Below are positions 10,481-19,529 of a stretch of 64,000 nucleotides of DNA, one piece after another (position 1 is the first letter of the stretch; each line of letters begins with the position of its first letter). Position numbers and translations under genes: made by a program. A model generated the notes under the pieces. The model saw nothing but the letters and a program-made list of their open reading frames with translations. It searched no databases and was not told where the DNA came from. The stretch is taken from NCBI RefSeq assembly GCF_001552735.1, contig NZ_BCRT01000013.1, positions 124,001-188,000 of the forward strand. Direction: 5' to 3'. The stretch is from Sanguibacter suarezii NBRC 16159 (GTDB lineage Bacteria; Actinomycetota; Actinomycetes; Actinomycetales; Cellulomonadaceae).

Positions 10481-12526
10481 ATGTCGATGTCAGGTGGCGG
10501 CCTCGGCGGCCCGGGCGGCGGCGGGTTCGGACCCGGATTCCGGTCCTTCCGCCAGGAACGGACCGTCACCTCGCACGAGCTGGCCCCCGGCACGGTCCGC
10601 CGGGTGCTGAGCTTCGCCCGCCCCTACCGGCGCCAGCTCACCGTCTTCCTCGTGCTCATCAGCATCGACGCGCTCATCGGCGCCGCGACCCCGCTGGTCT
10701 TCAAGGCCATCATCGACGACGGCATCACCCCCGGACGCCGCGACGTCGTCATCTGGTTGGCGGTCCTCGTCGCGGTGCTCGCGCTCGCCACCGGTGGGCT
10801 GGCCCTCGCGCAGCGCTGGTTGTCCTCGCGGATCGGGGAAGGTCTCATCTTCGACCTGCGCACCGCGGTCTTCGACCACGTCCAGCAGATGCCGCTCGCC
10901 TTCTTCTCCCGCACCCGCACCGGCGCGCTCGTCCAACGGCTCAACGGTGACGTGCTCGGCGCGCAGCAGGCCTTCACCTCGACCCTGTCCAACGTCTTCT
11001 CCAACTCCCTCACCGTGATCTTCGTGCTGGCGGCGATGCTCTCGATGTCGTGGCAGCTCACCCTGCTCTCGCTCGTGCTGCTGCCGGCGTTCGTCTTCCC
11101 CGCACGGTGGGTGGGCCCGCGGCTGGCGGCGATCTCACGCGAGGGCTACGCGATCAACGCGGACACCGCACAGATCATGACCGAGCGGTTCAACGTCGCC
11201 GGCGCGCACCTGGCCAAGACCTACGGCCGGCCCGAGGACGAGTCGGTGACCTACGCCGGCGCCGCCGCCCGGGCCCGTGACATCGGTGTCAAGCAGGCCA
11301 TGTACGCGACCATCTTCCGGGTGGCCCTGACGACCGTGGCGGCGGTCGCGGTGGCGATCGTCTACGGCGTCGGCGGTGTCATGGCGATCTCCGGCACCCT
11401 CACGGTCGGTGTGGTCGTCGCCCTCACCGCGTACCTGGCCCGCCTCTACGGTCCGCTCACGGCACTGTCCAACGTCCAGGTCGACGTCATGACAGCCCTG
11501 GTGAGCTTCGAACGGGTGCTGGAGGTGCTGGACCTGCCGCCCAGCGTCGTCGACGCCGACGACGCCACCGACCTGCGCGAGGACGTCGCGGCGCACGGCG
11601 CGAGCCTGGACCTCACGCACGTGTGGTTCCGCTACCCCACCGCCACCGAGGTCTCCCTCGCCTCGCTCGAGTCGGTCGCGGTGCTCAGCAACGACCCGGT
11701 CGCCGACACCCTCATGGACGTCACCTTCCACGTCGCCCCCGGCGAGATGGTGGCGATCGTCGGACCGTCCGGGGCGGGCAAGTCCACCCTGTCCCAGCTC
11801 ATCACGCGGATGTACGACCCGACCGCCGGCACGGTCGCCATCGCCGGGCGGGACCTGCGGGCCGTGACCCTGGAGTCGTTGCGCGCGGTCATCGGGACCG
11901 TCCCCCAGGACGCGCACATGTTCCACGACACGATCGCCGGCAACCTGCGCTACGCCCGCCCGGGCGCCACCGACGCCGACCTCGAGACAGCCCTGCGCGG
12001 AGCCCACATCTGGGATCTCGTCGCGTCGCTGCCCTCAGGGACGGCCACGGTCGTCGGCGACCGCGGGTACCGCCTCTCCGGTGGCGAGCGGCAACGTCTG
12101 GCCATCGCCCGACTGCTGCTCAAGGCCCCCGACATCGTCATCCTCGACGAGGCCACCGCGCACCTAGACTCCGAGTCCGAGGCCGCCGTCCAGCTCGCGC
12201 TGCGCACCGCGCTGCGCGGTCGCACCTCGGTGGTCATCGCTCACCGGCTGTCCACCATCCGTGAGGCGGACCGCATCATCGTGCTCGACGCCGGCCGCAT
12301 CGTCGCCCAGGGCACCCACACCGAGCTGCTCGCCGCCGGCGGCCTCTACGCCGACCTCTACCGCACCCAGTTCGCCGACGACGGCACGGACGCCCAGGGG
12401 TCGCCCGACGAGGCTGACGACGCCGACGACGCAGTCCCAGCCTCGGTCGCCGAGGCCGTCGCGGAGTCCGTCGCGGACCAGGCGACGAGCATCGCCGAGG
12501 ACGACGTCGACCCACGCCTGCCCTAG
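10481..12526 (+). CDS. ABC exporter, fused membrane and ATPase domains
   Basis: This 681-residue half-transporter has a Gly-rich N-terminus, six membrane helices between about residues 45 and 330, and an ATPase domain. The ATPase has Walker A GPSGAGKST near residue 427, signature LSGGERQRLAIAR near 531, Walker B IVILDEATAHLD near 553, and an intact H-loop IAHRLST. The catalytic Glu is present, so it can act as a homodimer. The tail after about residue 630 is acidic and low in complexity. The start has an AGGAG site eight bases upstream. It resembles lipid or drug exporters; the substrate is unknown. Confidence 0.9.
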   Translation: MSMSGGGLGGPGGGGFGPGFRSFRQERTVTSHELAPGTVRRVLSFARPYRRQLTVFLVLISIDALIGAATPLVFKAIIDDGITPGRRDVVIWLAVLVAVLALATGGLALAQRWLSSRIGEGLIFDLRTAVFDHVQQMPLAFFSRTRTGALVQRLNGDVLGAQQAFTSTLSNVFSNSLTVIFVLAAMLSMSWQLTLLSLVLLPAFVFPARWVGPRLAAISREGYAINADTAQIMTERFNVAGAHLAKTYGRPEDESVTYAGAAARARDIGVKQAMYATIFRVALTTVAAVAVAIVYGVGGVMAISGTLTVGVVVALTAYLARLYGPLTALSNVQVDVMTALVSFERVLEVLDLPPSVVDADDATDLREDVAAHGASLDLTHVWFRYPTATEVSLASLESVAVLSNDPVADTLMDVTFHVAPGEMVAIVGPSGAGKSTLSQLITRMYDPTAGTVAIAGRDLRAVTLESLRAVIGTVPQDAHMFHDTIAGNLRYARPGATDADLETALRGAHIWDLVASLPSGTATVVGDRGYRLSGGERQRLAIARLLLKAPDIVILDEATAHLDSESEAAVQLALRTALRGRTSVVIAHRLSTIREADRIIVLDAGRIVAQGTHTELLAAGGLYADLYRTQFADDGTDAQGSPDEADDADDAVPASVAEAVAESVADQATSIAEDDVDPRLP

Positions 12527-12607
12527 CCCGGCGCCACCCCGTGCGGTGCAGCCCTCGTCACGGCTGTTCTGACGAGAGCACGCAGCACACAGTAGGCAGC
12601 ACACACC

Positions 12608-12645
12608 AGAGCGGGCCGACCACCCAAAGGTGATCGGCCCGCTCT
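12608..12645. terminator. Bidirectional terminator between ABC exporter and rpsA
   Basis: An inverted repeat has AGAGCGGGCCGA at 12608-12619 and its complement at 12634-12645. An inner CACC/GGTG extends the stem past one mismatch, and the loop is CAAA. It lies between convergent stops and can serve both genes. Confidence 0.8.
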
Positions 12646-12680
12646 GCCATGCAGCTCGGGGCGCAGGCCCCGAGGGTGAA

Positions 12681-14162
12681 TCAGTTACCGGTGAGCTTCT
12701 CGCGCAGAGCAGCCAGCGCCTCGTCGGAGGCAAGGGTGCCGCCCGAGGTGGCCTCGACGGCCGGAGCCGAGGAGTAGGAGCTTGCGGAGCTGCTGCCAGC
12801 GTCGGACTCGCCCGACTCAGCAGCCTCGGCGTCAGCCTTGATGGCCTCGGCGACCTGCTTGCGGTGAGCCTCCCAGCGCTCGTGCGCCTTGGCGTACTGA
12901 GCCTCCCAGACCTCACGCTGTGCCTCGAAGCCTTCGAGCCACTCGTTCGTCTCGGGGTCGAAGCCCTCGGGGTACTTGTAGTTCCCCGCCTCGTCGTACT
13001 CAGCGGCCATGCCGTACAGAGCCGGGTCGAAGTCTTCGCTCTCGGGGTCGACGCCCTCGTTCGCCTGCTTCAGCGACAGCGAGATCCGGCGACGCTCGAG
13101 GTCGATGTCGATGACCTTGACGAAGACGTCGTCGCCGACGTTGACAACCTGCTCGGGCAGCTCGACGTGGCGCACGGCCAGCTCGGAGATGTGCACGAGA
13201 CCCTCGATGCCGTCCTCGACGCGAACGAACGCACCGAAGGGAACGAGCTTGGTGACCTTACCCGGCACGACCTGACCAATGGCGTGCGTGCGGGCGAAGG
13301 TCTGCCAGGGGTCTTCCTGCGTGGCCTTGAGCGAGAGCGAGACGCGCTCACGGTCGAAGTCGACGTCGAGAACCTCGACGGTGACTTCCTGACCGACCTC
13401 GACGACCTCACCCGGGTGGTCGATGTGCTTCCAGGACAGCTCGGAGACGTGGACGAGACCGTCGACCCCGCCGAGGTCCACGAAGGCACCGAAGTTGACG
13501 ATCGAGGAGACGACACCGGGGCGGACCTGGCCCTTCTGCAGCGTCTGCAGGAAGGTGGAACGAACCTCGGACTGCGTCTGCTCGAGCCAGGCACGGCGCG
13601 ACAGGACCACGTTGTTGCGGTTCTTGTCGAGCTCGATGATCTTGGCCTCGATCTCCTTGCCGACGTACGGCTGGAGGTCGCGGACGCGGCGCATCTCGAC
13701 GAGGGAGGCAGGCAGGAAGCCACGGAGGCCGATGTCGAGGATGAGTCCACCCTTGACCACCTCGATGACGGTTCCGGTGACGACGCCGTCCTCTTCCTTG
13801 ATCTTCTCGATCGTGCCCCAGGCGCGCTCGTACTGTGCGCGCTTCTTGGACAGGATCAGACGGCCTTCCTTGTCCTCCTTCTGGAGGACAAGAGCCTCGA
13901 CGACGTCGCCAACCTTGACGACCTCTCCGGGGTCCACGTCGTGCTTGATGGACAGCTCGCGGGAGGGGATGACGCCTTCGGTCTTGTAGCCGATGTCGAG
14001 GAGAACCTCGTCGCGGTCGACCTTGACGATGGTGCCTTCGACGATGTCACCGTCATTGAAGTACTTGATGGTGGCGTCGATGGCTGCAAGGAAGTCTTCC
14101 GCAGAGCCGATGTCGTTGATGGCGACCTGCGGTGCGGACTTCACGGGGGTAGAGATGGTCAT
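12681..14162 (-). CDS. rpsA: 30S ribosomal protein S1
   Basis: S1 helps bind mRNA to the 30S subunit. The 493-residue product has four S1 (OB-fold) repeats at about residues 35-105, 120-190, 210-280 and 295-365, seen as repeated GxVxxxxxxGxxVD-type segments such as GAFVDLGG and GAFVRVED. A long C-terminal tail rich in Ala, Ser and Glu follows, typical of high-GC Gram-positives, in place of the six repeats of proteobacteria. The ATG at 14162 (MTISTPVKSAPQ) was chosen, and a good promoter lies about 120 bases upstream. Confidence 0.96.
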   Translation of the reverse strand: MTISTPVKSAPQVAINDIGSAEDFLAAIDATIKYFNDGDIVEGTIVKVDRDEVLLDIGYKTEGVIPSRELSIKHDVDPGEVVKVGDVVEALVLQKEDKEGRLILSKKRAQYERAWGTIEKIKEEDGVVTGTVIEVVKGGLILDIGLRGFLPASLVEMRRVRDLQPYVGKEIEAKIIELDKNRNNVVLSRRAWLEQTQSEVRSTFLQTLQKGQVRPGVVSSIVNFGAFVDLGGVDGLVHVSELSWKHIDHPGEVVEVGQEVTVEVLDVDFDRERVSLSLKATQEDPWQTFARTHAIGQVVPGKVTKLVPFGAFVRVEDGIEGLVHISELAVRHVELPEQVVNVGDDVFVKVIDIDLERRRISLSLKQANEGVDPESEDFDPALYGMAAEYDEAGNYKYPEGFDPETNEWLEGFEAQREVWEAQYAKAHERWEAHRKQVAEAIKADAEAAESGESDAGSSSASSYSSAPAVEATSGGTLASDEALAALREKLTGN

Positions 14163-14279
14163 TGAGTCAGGTGCTCCGATGCGGACAGGGAATAGTAAGG
14201 GATATGAGATACATCTGTGGGGCTCAGGATCGTCGTTCGCACGGCATGGACCGCGCACGACCGTAGTGCACCGCCAGCA

Positions 14280-14309
14280 ACCCTACCGGCGGCGCACTGG
14301 GTCGGTCAA
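14280..14309 (-). promoter_or_regulatory. Promoter of rpsA (-35 TTGACC, -10 TAGGGT)
   Basis: On the minus strand TTGACC (14309-14304) is separated by 18 bases from TAGGGT (14285-14280). This is a good match to a housekeeping sigma-70 promoter. Transcription would start near 14273, giving a leader of about 110 bases before the rpsA ATG, which leaves room for control at the RNA level. Confidence 0.65.
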
Positions 14310-14319
14310 CGCGGGAGGA

Positions 14320-15345
14320 TCAGGCCAGAACCCGGGCAACCCGGAGCAAGTCCGCCGGCACGTGCTTGACCTTGCCCGCGATCTCCTCGAGGGGGACGAG
14401 GACGACCTCTTCGTTGCGCAGCGCAGTCATGACGTTCGTCTCACCGCGCGAGATGGCGTCGACAGCCTCGACACCGAAGCGCGAGCCGAGGATGCGGTCC
14501 GTCGGGGTGGGTGTGCCACCACGCTGGACGTGACCGAGGATCGTCAGGCGGGTGTCGAACCCGGTCCGCGTCGCGATCTCGTTGGCGACGCGCTCCCCGA
14601 TCGCACCGGCGATGATCTCGCCGAACTTGCCCAGTTGCGCCTCGTACTGCATCGAGCTGCCCTCCTTGGGGAGAGCCCCCTCGGCGACGACGACGATGGA
14701 GAAGTTCGCGTGCGACCGGTGACGGTGCTTGAGGAACTTGATGATCCGGTCCATGTCGAAGGGCTCCTCGGGGGCGAGCACCAGCTCGGCTCCACCCGCG
14801 ATCCCCGCGTTGACCGCGATCCAGCCGGCGTGGCGGCCCATGACCTCGACCACCATGACGCGGTTGTGGCTCTCCGCGGTGGTGTGGATCCGGTCGATCG
14901 CCTCGGTCGCGATGTTCACCGCGGTGTGGAAGCCGATGGACAGGTCCGTGCCATAGACGTCGTTGTCGATCGTCTTGGGGATCGCGACGATCTTCACGCC
15001 CTCTTCAGCGACCTTGCTCGCTGCGTGCAGCGTGCCGTCACCACCGATGCAGATGAGAGCCTCGATGCGCTCGGCCTCGAGGGTCGCCATGACCGCGTCC
15101 ATGCCGCCGTCGGCCGCGTGCGGGTGGTACCGGGCGGTGCCCAGGAGCGTCCCGCCCTGGGGCAGCACGTTGCGGATGTCCTCGCGGGACATGGTGCGGA
15201 CGTCGCCGTCGACGACGCCCTTCCAGCCGTTGTTGAAGCCGATGATCGTGTGCCCATACTCCCCCAGGCCCTGCTTGACCACGGCACGGATGGCCGCGTT
15301 GAGGCCTGGGCAGTCGCCACCACCGGTGAGCAGACCGATTCGCAT
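14320..15345 (-). CDS. pfkA: 6-phosphofructokinase (actinobacterial mixed-motif type)
   Basis: The enzyme phosphorylates fructose 6-phosphate in glycolysis. The 341-residue product has the N-terminal GLLTGGGDCPGLNAAIRA, the phosphoryl-donor loop GGDGT, the catalytic segment PKTIDND, and the substrate-binding EVMGRHAGW. The Gly in GGDGT is the ATP-type residue, while the Lys in PKTIDND is typical of PPi-type enzymes, so the donor is likely ATP but not certain. The ATG at 15345 follows GGAG at a good distance. It lies alone upstream of rpsA on the same strand. Confidence 0.94.
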   Translation of the reverse strand: MRIGLLTGGGDCPGLNAAIRAVVKQGLGEYGHTIIGFNNGWKGVVDGDVRTMSREDIRNVLPQGGTLLGTARYHPHAADGGMDAVMATLEAERIEALICIGGDGTLHAASKVAEEGVKIVAIPKTIDNDVYGTDLSIGFHTAVNIATEAIDRIHTTAESHNRVMVVEVMGRHAGWIAVNAGIAGGAELVLAPEEPFDMDRIIKFLKHRHRSHANFSIVVVAEGALPKEGSSMQYEAQLGKFGEIIAGAIGERVANEIATRTGFDTRLTILGHVQRGGTPTPTDRILGSRFGVEAVDAISRGETNVMTALRNEEVVLVPLEEIAGKVKHVPADLLRVARVLA

Positions 15346-15524
15346 TCGAACTCCCTCAAAAAAGTGGAACATGAGCGTCGAGATCACGCGTGCGCCCCGC
15401 CGGAGAGCGTGGCGCGTGATCTAACCCTACCCAGGACCTGCCCCTTCCCGGCGCCCCATTGGTCCTACGATTGCCGGCGCGTCGACATCGGCGGGCGCCT
15501 CGTCGTCCCTGGTGGAGGGCTGTC

Positions 15525-16400
15525 ATGGGTCAGACTGGAGGTGTGACACACGACCACATCACCCGCGCCGGCTACCAGCAGGTCCCTGACGAGGCAGGCG
15601 GTCGAGCGAGCCGCACCTGGTGGGACGAGAACGCACGCGACTACCTCGACGAGCACGGTGACTTCCTCGGCACCGCAGACTTCTGCTGGTGCCCTGAAGG
15701 TCTGCGTGAGGGAGATGCCCACCTGTTGGGACCGGCGCAGTCCCTGCGCAGGTCTCGCATCCTGGAGATCGGTTCGGGGGCCGCCCAGTGCGGACGCTGG
15801 CTCACCGCTCAGGGCGCCCAGGTGGTGTCCACCGACGTGTCCGCCGGGATGCTCCGTGAGAGCCGCCGGATCGATGCCGCCGAGGGCACCCACGTGCCGG
15901 TGCTGCAGGTCGACGCACGCCGCCTGCCCTTCGCCGACCAGAGCTTCGACACGGCCTTCACCGCCTACGGCGCCATCCCCTTCGTGCCCGACGCCGCGGC
16001 CGTCCACGCCGAGGTGGCCCGGGTGCTGCGACCGGGCGGGCGATGGGTGTTCTCGGTGACCCACCCGATCCGCTGGGCCTTCCCGGACGACCCGAGCGAC
16101 CGGGGCCTCACCGCGACGCGTTCGTACTTCGACCGCAGGCCGTACGCGGAGCGGGACGCCGACGGCTCGGTCACCTACGCCGAGTACCACCGCACCGTCG
16201 GCGACCACGTCCGCGAGGTGGTCGCCGCAGGCCTCGAGCTCATCGACATCATCGAGCCGGAGTGGCCCGAGGGCCACGAGCAGGCGTGGGGCGGGTGGAG
16301 CCCGGTCCGGGGCCGTCTCATCCCCGGGACCGCGATCTTCTCCACCCGCCGCCCGCAGCGCGCCACCGACGAGGACCGGCGGCTGCGGCCTGACCGCTAG
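15525..16400 (+). CDS. Class I SAM-dependent methyltransferase
   Basis: The 291-residue protein has the Rossmann methyltransferase motifs: ILEIGSGAAQCGRWL (motif I, SAM binding), VVSTDVSAGML with the acidic residue at the end of beta 2, LPFADQSFDTAFTAYG, and RVLRPGGRWVFSV. Its N-terminus (WWDENARDYLDEHG) resembles other methyltransferases of this actinobacterial group. The target is unknown. The ATG at 15525 has GGAGGG upstream; a GTG at 15543 is possible but badly spaced. The TAG stop lies in a CTAG shared with the end of polA. Confidence 0.85.
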   Translation: MGQTGGVTHDHITRAGYQQVPDEAGGRASRTWWDENARDYLDEHGDFLGTADFCWCPEGLREGDAHLLGPAQSLRRSRILEIGSGAAQCGRWLTAQGAQVVSTDVSAGMLRESRRIDAAEGTHVPVLQVDARRLPFADQSFDTAFTAYGAIPFVPDAAAVHAEVARVLRPGGRWVFSVTHPIRWAFPDDPSDRGLTATRSYFDRRPYAERDADGSVTYAEYHRTVGDHVREVVAAGLELIDIIEPEWPEGHEQAWGGWSPVRGRLIPGTAIFSTRRPQRATDEDRRLRPDR

Positions 16401-19099
16401 TGCCCGGCGTCGTGCCAGCTCGCGCCGATGCCGACGGAGACGTCGAGCGGGACGCGCAGCTGGGCGGCGGAGCCCATCTGCTCGCGGACCAGCGCCTCGA
16501 GCTCGGCGAGCTCGCCCGGGCCGACCTCGAGGACCAGCTCGTCGTGGACCTGCAGGAGCAGCCGGGACTTCAGACCGCGGGCGGCGATCTCCCGCTCGAC
16601 CCCGAGCATGGCGACCTTGATGATGTCCGCCGCGCTGCCCTGGATGGGGGCGTTGAGGGCCATGCGCTCGGCCATCTCCCGGCGCTGGCGGTTGTCGCTG
16701 GTGAGGTCGGGCAGGTAGCGGCGCCGGCCCATGATGGTCGCGGTGTAGCCGGTCGCTCGCGCCTCGTCCACCACCCCGGTGAGGTACGTGCGCACCCCGC
16801 CGAAGCGGGAGAAGTAGTCGTCCATGAGGGTGGCGGCCTCGCCCACCTCGATGCCGAGCTGCTTGGACAGCCCGAAGGACGACAGCCCGTACGCCAGACC
16901 GTAGGACATGGCCTTGATCTTCGACCGCTGGGCCGAGGTGACCTCGGTGGTGGGCACCCCGAAGACCCGAGAGCCGACGTAGCTGTGCAGGTCCTCCCCC
17001 GACCGGAAGGCCTCGATGAGTCCCTCGTCGCCAGACAGGTGCGCCATGATGCGCATCTCGATCTGGGAGTAGTCCGCGGTGAGCAGCGTCTCGTAGCCGT
17101 CGCCGACGACGAAGGCGCGCCGGATCCGGCGGCCTGCCTCGGTGCGGATCGGGATGTTCTGCAGGTTCGGCTCGGTCGAGCTCAGCCGCCCGGTCGCCGC
17201 GATGGTCTGCTGGAAGGTGGTGTGGATGCGTCCGTCGTCGGCGACCACCTTGAGCAGGCCCTCGACGGTCTGACGCAGCCGGGTGGCGTCACGGTGGGCG
17301 AGCAGGAACTCCAGGAAGGGGTGCTCGGTCTTGGCGAAGAGGTCCGCCAGGGCCGCCGCGTCCGTGGTGTACCCGGTCTTGATCTTCTTCGTCTTGGGCA
17401 TCGCCAGCTGGTCGAAGAGGACCTCCTGCAGCTGCTTGGGCGAGCCGAGGTTCACCTCCCGGCCGATGACGTCGTAAGCCGAGCGAGCCGCCTCGGCGAC
17501 GGTCTCACCGAAGTGCTTCTCGAGGTCACGCAGGTAGTCCACGTCCATCGCGATGCCGCGTCGCTCGATCTGGGCGAGCACCTCCGACAGCGGCAGCTCG
17601 AGGTTCGCCAGCAGGGCGTCGGCCCCGCGGTCCTTGAGCTCCCCGCCGAGCACCTCGGCCAGGTCCGTCAGGGACGCCGCGCGCACCGCGAGACGGTTGG
17701 CCTCGCTGTCCTCGGGGTCCTCTCCGACCGACAGGTCGAAGGCGCCCTGGTTCCCGGCTCCGGTCTCCAGCGCCAGCAGCTCATGACCGAGGTGGCGCTC
17801 GACGAGCTCACCGAGGTCGTAGCTGCGCTGGTCCGGGAAGCAGAGGTAGGCGGCGAGCTCGGTGTCGAAGTCGACGCCGCGCAGGTCGTAGCCGCGGGCG
17901 GCGAGCTCGTGCCAGACGGCCTTGCCACCATGGACCACCTTGCGGCGGGACTCGTCCTGGAGCCAGACCCCGAGGACCGCGTCGTCTGCCGGGGTGAGGT
18001 CCGCGAAGTCCGCAGCGACCGCTGACCCGTCTGCGTCGGCGATCGCGAAGGCCCAGGCGTCGCCGCCGGCGGGCACGCCACGGCCGGCCACCTCCAGGCC
18101 GAGGGACACGCCGGACCGAGCGTCGAGCCACTGCTCGAGGACGCCGGGCGCCAAGGTCACGACCTCGACCTCGGGGGCCGCCTGGGCGTTCTCCTGCGTG
18201 GAGTCGTCAGCAGCGGGGTGCATCGCGAAGAGGCGCTCACGCAGGGTGCGGAACTGCAGTGCGTCGAAGACGGCGTTCATCGCCTCCCTGTCCCAGGGCT
18301 GGACCCGCAGGTCGTCCGGGCCGTAGGGCAGCTCGACGTCGGTGAGCAGGTGGTTGAGCTGACGGTTGAGCCGCACCTGGTCGAGGTGCGCGCGCAGCGA
18401 CTCCCCCGCCTTGCCGCCGATCTCGTCGGCGTGAGCGAGGATCTCGTCGAGACCGCCGAACTGGTTGATCCACTTCGCCGCGGTCTTGGGGCCCACTCCC
18501 GGCACTCCGGGGATGTTGTCGCTGGTCTCTCCGACCAGCGCCGCCAGGTCCGGGTACTGGTGCGGGGCGACTCCGTACTTGGCCTGAACCGCGTCCGGGG
18601 TCATCCGGGCGAGCTCGGAGACGCCCTTGACCGGGTACAGCACCGTGACGTTGTCGTTGACGAACTGCAGCGAGTCGCGGTCGCCGGAGCAGACCAGGAC
18701 CTCCATGCCCAGACCGTCGGCCTGGGAGGACAGCGTCGCCAGGATGTCGTCCGCCTCGAACATGTCCTTCTCGAGGAAGGGGATGCGCATGGAGGTCAGG
18801 ACCTCCTTGATGAGCGGCACCTGCCCCTTGAACGGCTCAGGCGTCGCGTCGCGGGTGCCCTTGTACTGGGGGAAGCGCTCGGTGCGGAAGGTCGTCGAGC
18901 CGGCGTCGAAGGCGACGGCGATGTGCGTGGGCTCTTCGACCCGCAGCAGCGTCGCGAGCATCGAGATGAACCCGTGCACGGCGTTGGTGGGCTCACCGGT
19001 CGTGGTGGCGAACTTGTCCACCGGCAGGGCGAAGAATGCCCGGAATGCCATGGAGTGGCCATCGATCAACAGGAGTCTGGGTCGCGCAGAGTCGGTCAC
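16397..19099 (-). CDS. polA: DNA polymerase I
   Basis: PolA fills gaps and removes RNA primers during replication and repair. The 900-residue product has a 5'-3' nuclease domain (RLLLIDGHSMAFRAFFALP, then GTRDATPEPFK), a central 3'-5' exonuclease-like domain that is probably inactive as in other actinobacteria, and a polymerase domain with DYSQIEMRIMAHLSGD (motif A), the O-helix segment and LLQVHDELVLEV (motif C). The GTG at 19099 was chosen because a -10-like TAGATT lies seven bases upstream, fitting a leaderless mRNA. An ATG at 19120 would add seven residues but would share bases with the divergent thioesterase start. Confidence 0.95.
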   Translation of the reverse strand: MTDSARPRLLLIDGHSMAFRAFFALPVDKFATTTGEPTNAVHGFISMLATLLRVEEPTHIAVAFDAGSTTFRTERFPQYKGTRDATPEPFKGQVPLIKEVLTSMRIPFLEKDMFEADDILATLSSQADGLGMEVLVCSGDRDSLQFVNDNVTVLYPVKGVSELARMTPDAVQAKYGVAPHQYPDLAALVGETSDNIPGVPGVGPKTAAKWINQFGGLDEILAHADEIGGKAGESLRAHLDQVRLNRQLNHLLTDVELPYGPDDLRVQPWDREAMNAVFDALQFRTLRERLFAMHPAADDSTQENAQAAPEVEVVTLAPGVLEQWLDARSGVSLGLEVAGRGVPAGGDAWAFAIADADGSAVAADFADLTPADDAVLGVWLQDESRRKVVHGGKAVWHELAARGYDLRGVDFDTELAAYLCFPDQRSYDLGELVERHLGHELLALETGAGNQGAFDLSVGEDPEDSEANRLAVRAASLTDLAEVLGGELKDRGADALLANLELPLSEVLAQIERRGIAMDVDYLRDLEKHFGETVAEAARSAYDVIGREVNLGSPKQLQEVLFDQLAMPKTKKIKTGYTTDAAALADLFAKTEHPFLEFLLAHRDATRLRQTVEGLLKVVADDGRIHTTFQQTIAATGRLSSTEPNLQNIPIRTEAGRRIRRAFVVGDGYETLLTADYSQIEMRIMAHLSGDEGLIEAFRSGEDLHSYVGSRVFGVPTTEVTSAQRSKIKAMSYGLAYGLSSFGLSKQLGIEVGEAATLMDDYFSRFGGVRTYLTGVVDEARATGYTATIMGRRRYLPDLTSDNRQRREMAERMALNAPIQGSAADIIKVAMLGVEREIAARGLKSRLLLQVHDELVLEVGPGELAELEALVREQMGSAAQLRVPLDVSVGIGASWHDAGH

Positions 19100-19106
19100 A
19101 CCTGCA

Positions 19107-19116
19107 AATCTATCGT
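19107..19116. promoter_or_regulatory. Overlapping divergent -10 elements of polA and the thioesterase gene
   Basis: The sequence AATCTATCGT reads TAGATT on the minus strand (19112-19107), placed for a transcript starting at the polA GTG. It also reads TATCGT on the plus strand (19111-19116), placed for a transcript starting around the thioesterase start. No convincing -35 elements are seen. Confidence 0.45.
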
Positions 19117-19118
19117 CC

Positions 19119-19529
19119 ATGACTGACATGGACACCACCGACATGCTCGCGGCCTCTGCACGCGGGACCCTCATCGAACGCATGGGCATCACGCTGCTCG
19201 AGGCGACCCCGGACCGGGCGGTGGGAACCATGCCGGTGGCTGGGAACACCCAGCCTGCGGGGCTGCTGCACGGCGGGGCGAGCGTCGTGCTGGCGGAGAC
19301 CCTCGGGTCCTTCGCCGCCCAGCTGCACGCCGGAGCGGGACGTCAGGTGGTGGGGATCGAGATCAACGCCACACACCACTCAGCGGCCCGAGAAGGGATC
19401 GTCACAGGCGTTGCCACCGCGATCCACCGCGGGCGCACGACCGCCAGCTACGAGATCGTCATCACCGACGCCGCGGGCCGGCGGATCTGCACCGCTCGGC
19501 TAGCCTGCCTGGTGCTCTCGGGAGCCTGA
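19119..19529 (+). CDS. PaaI-family hotdog thioesterase
   Basis: The 136-residue protein has the hotdog-fold thioesterase pattern: TLIERMGITLLEATPDRAVG, NTQPAGLLHGGASVVLAET with the conserved His-Gly-Gly, and VGIEINATHHSAAREG. Family members hydrolyse acyl-CoA thioesters, often aromatic or menaquinone-pathway intermediates such as DHNA-CoA. The ATG at 19119 was chosen; in-frame ATGs at 19128 and 19143 are possible if the transcript is leaderless. The 3' end overlaps the convergent acetyltransferase gene by 30 bases. It is divergent from polA. Confidence 0.85.
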   Translation: MTDMDTTDMLAASARGTLIERMGITLLEATPDRAVGTMPVAGNTQPAGLLHGGASVVLAETLGSFAAQLHAGAGRQVVGIEINATHHSAAREGIVTGVATAIHRGRTTASYEIVITDAAGRRICTARLACLVLSGA

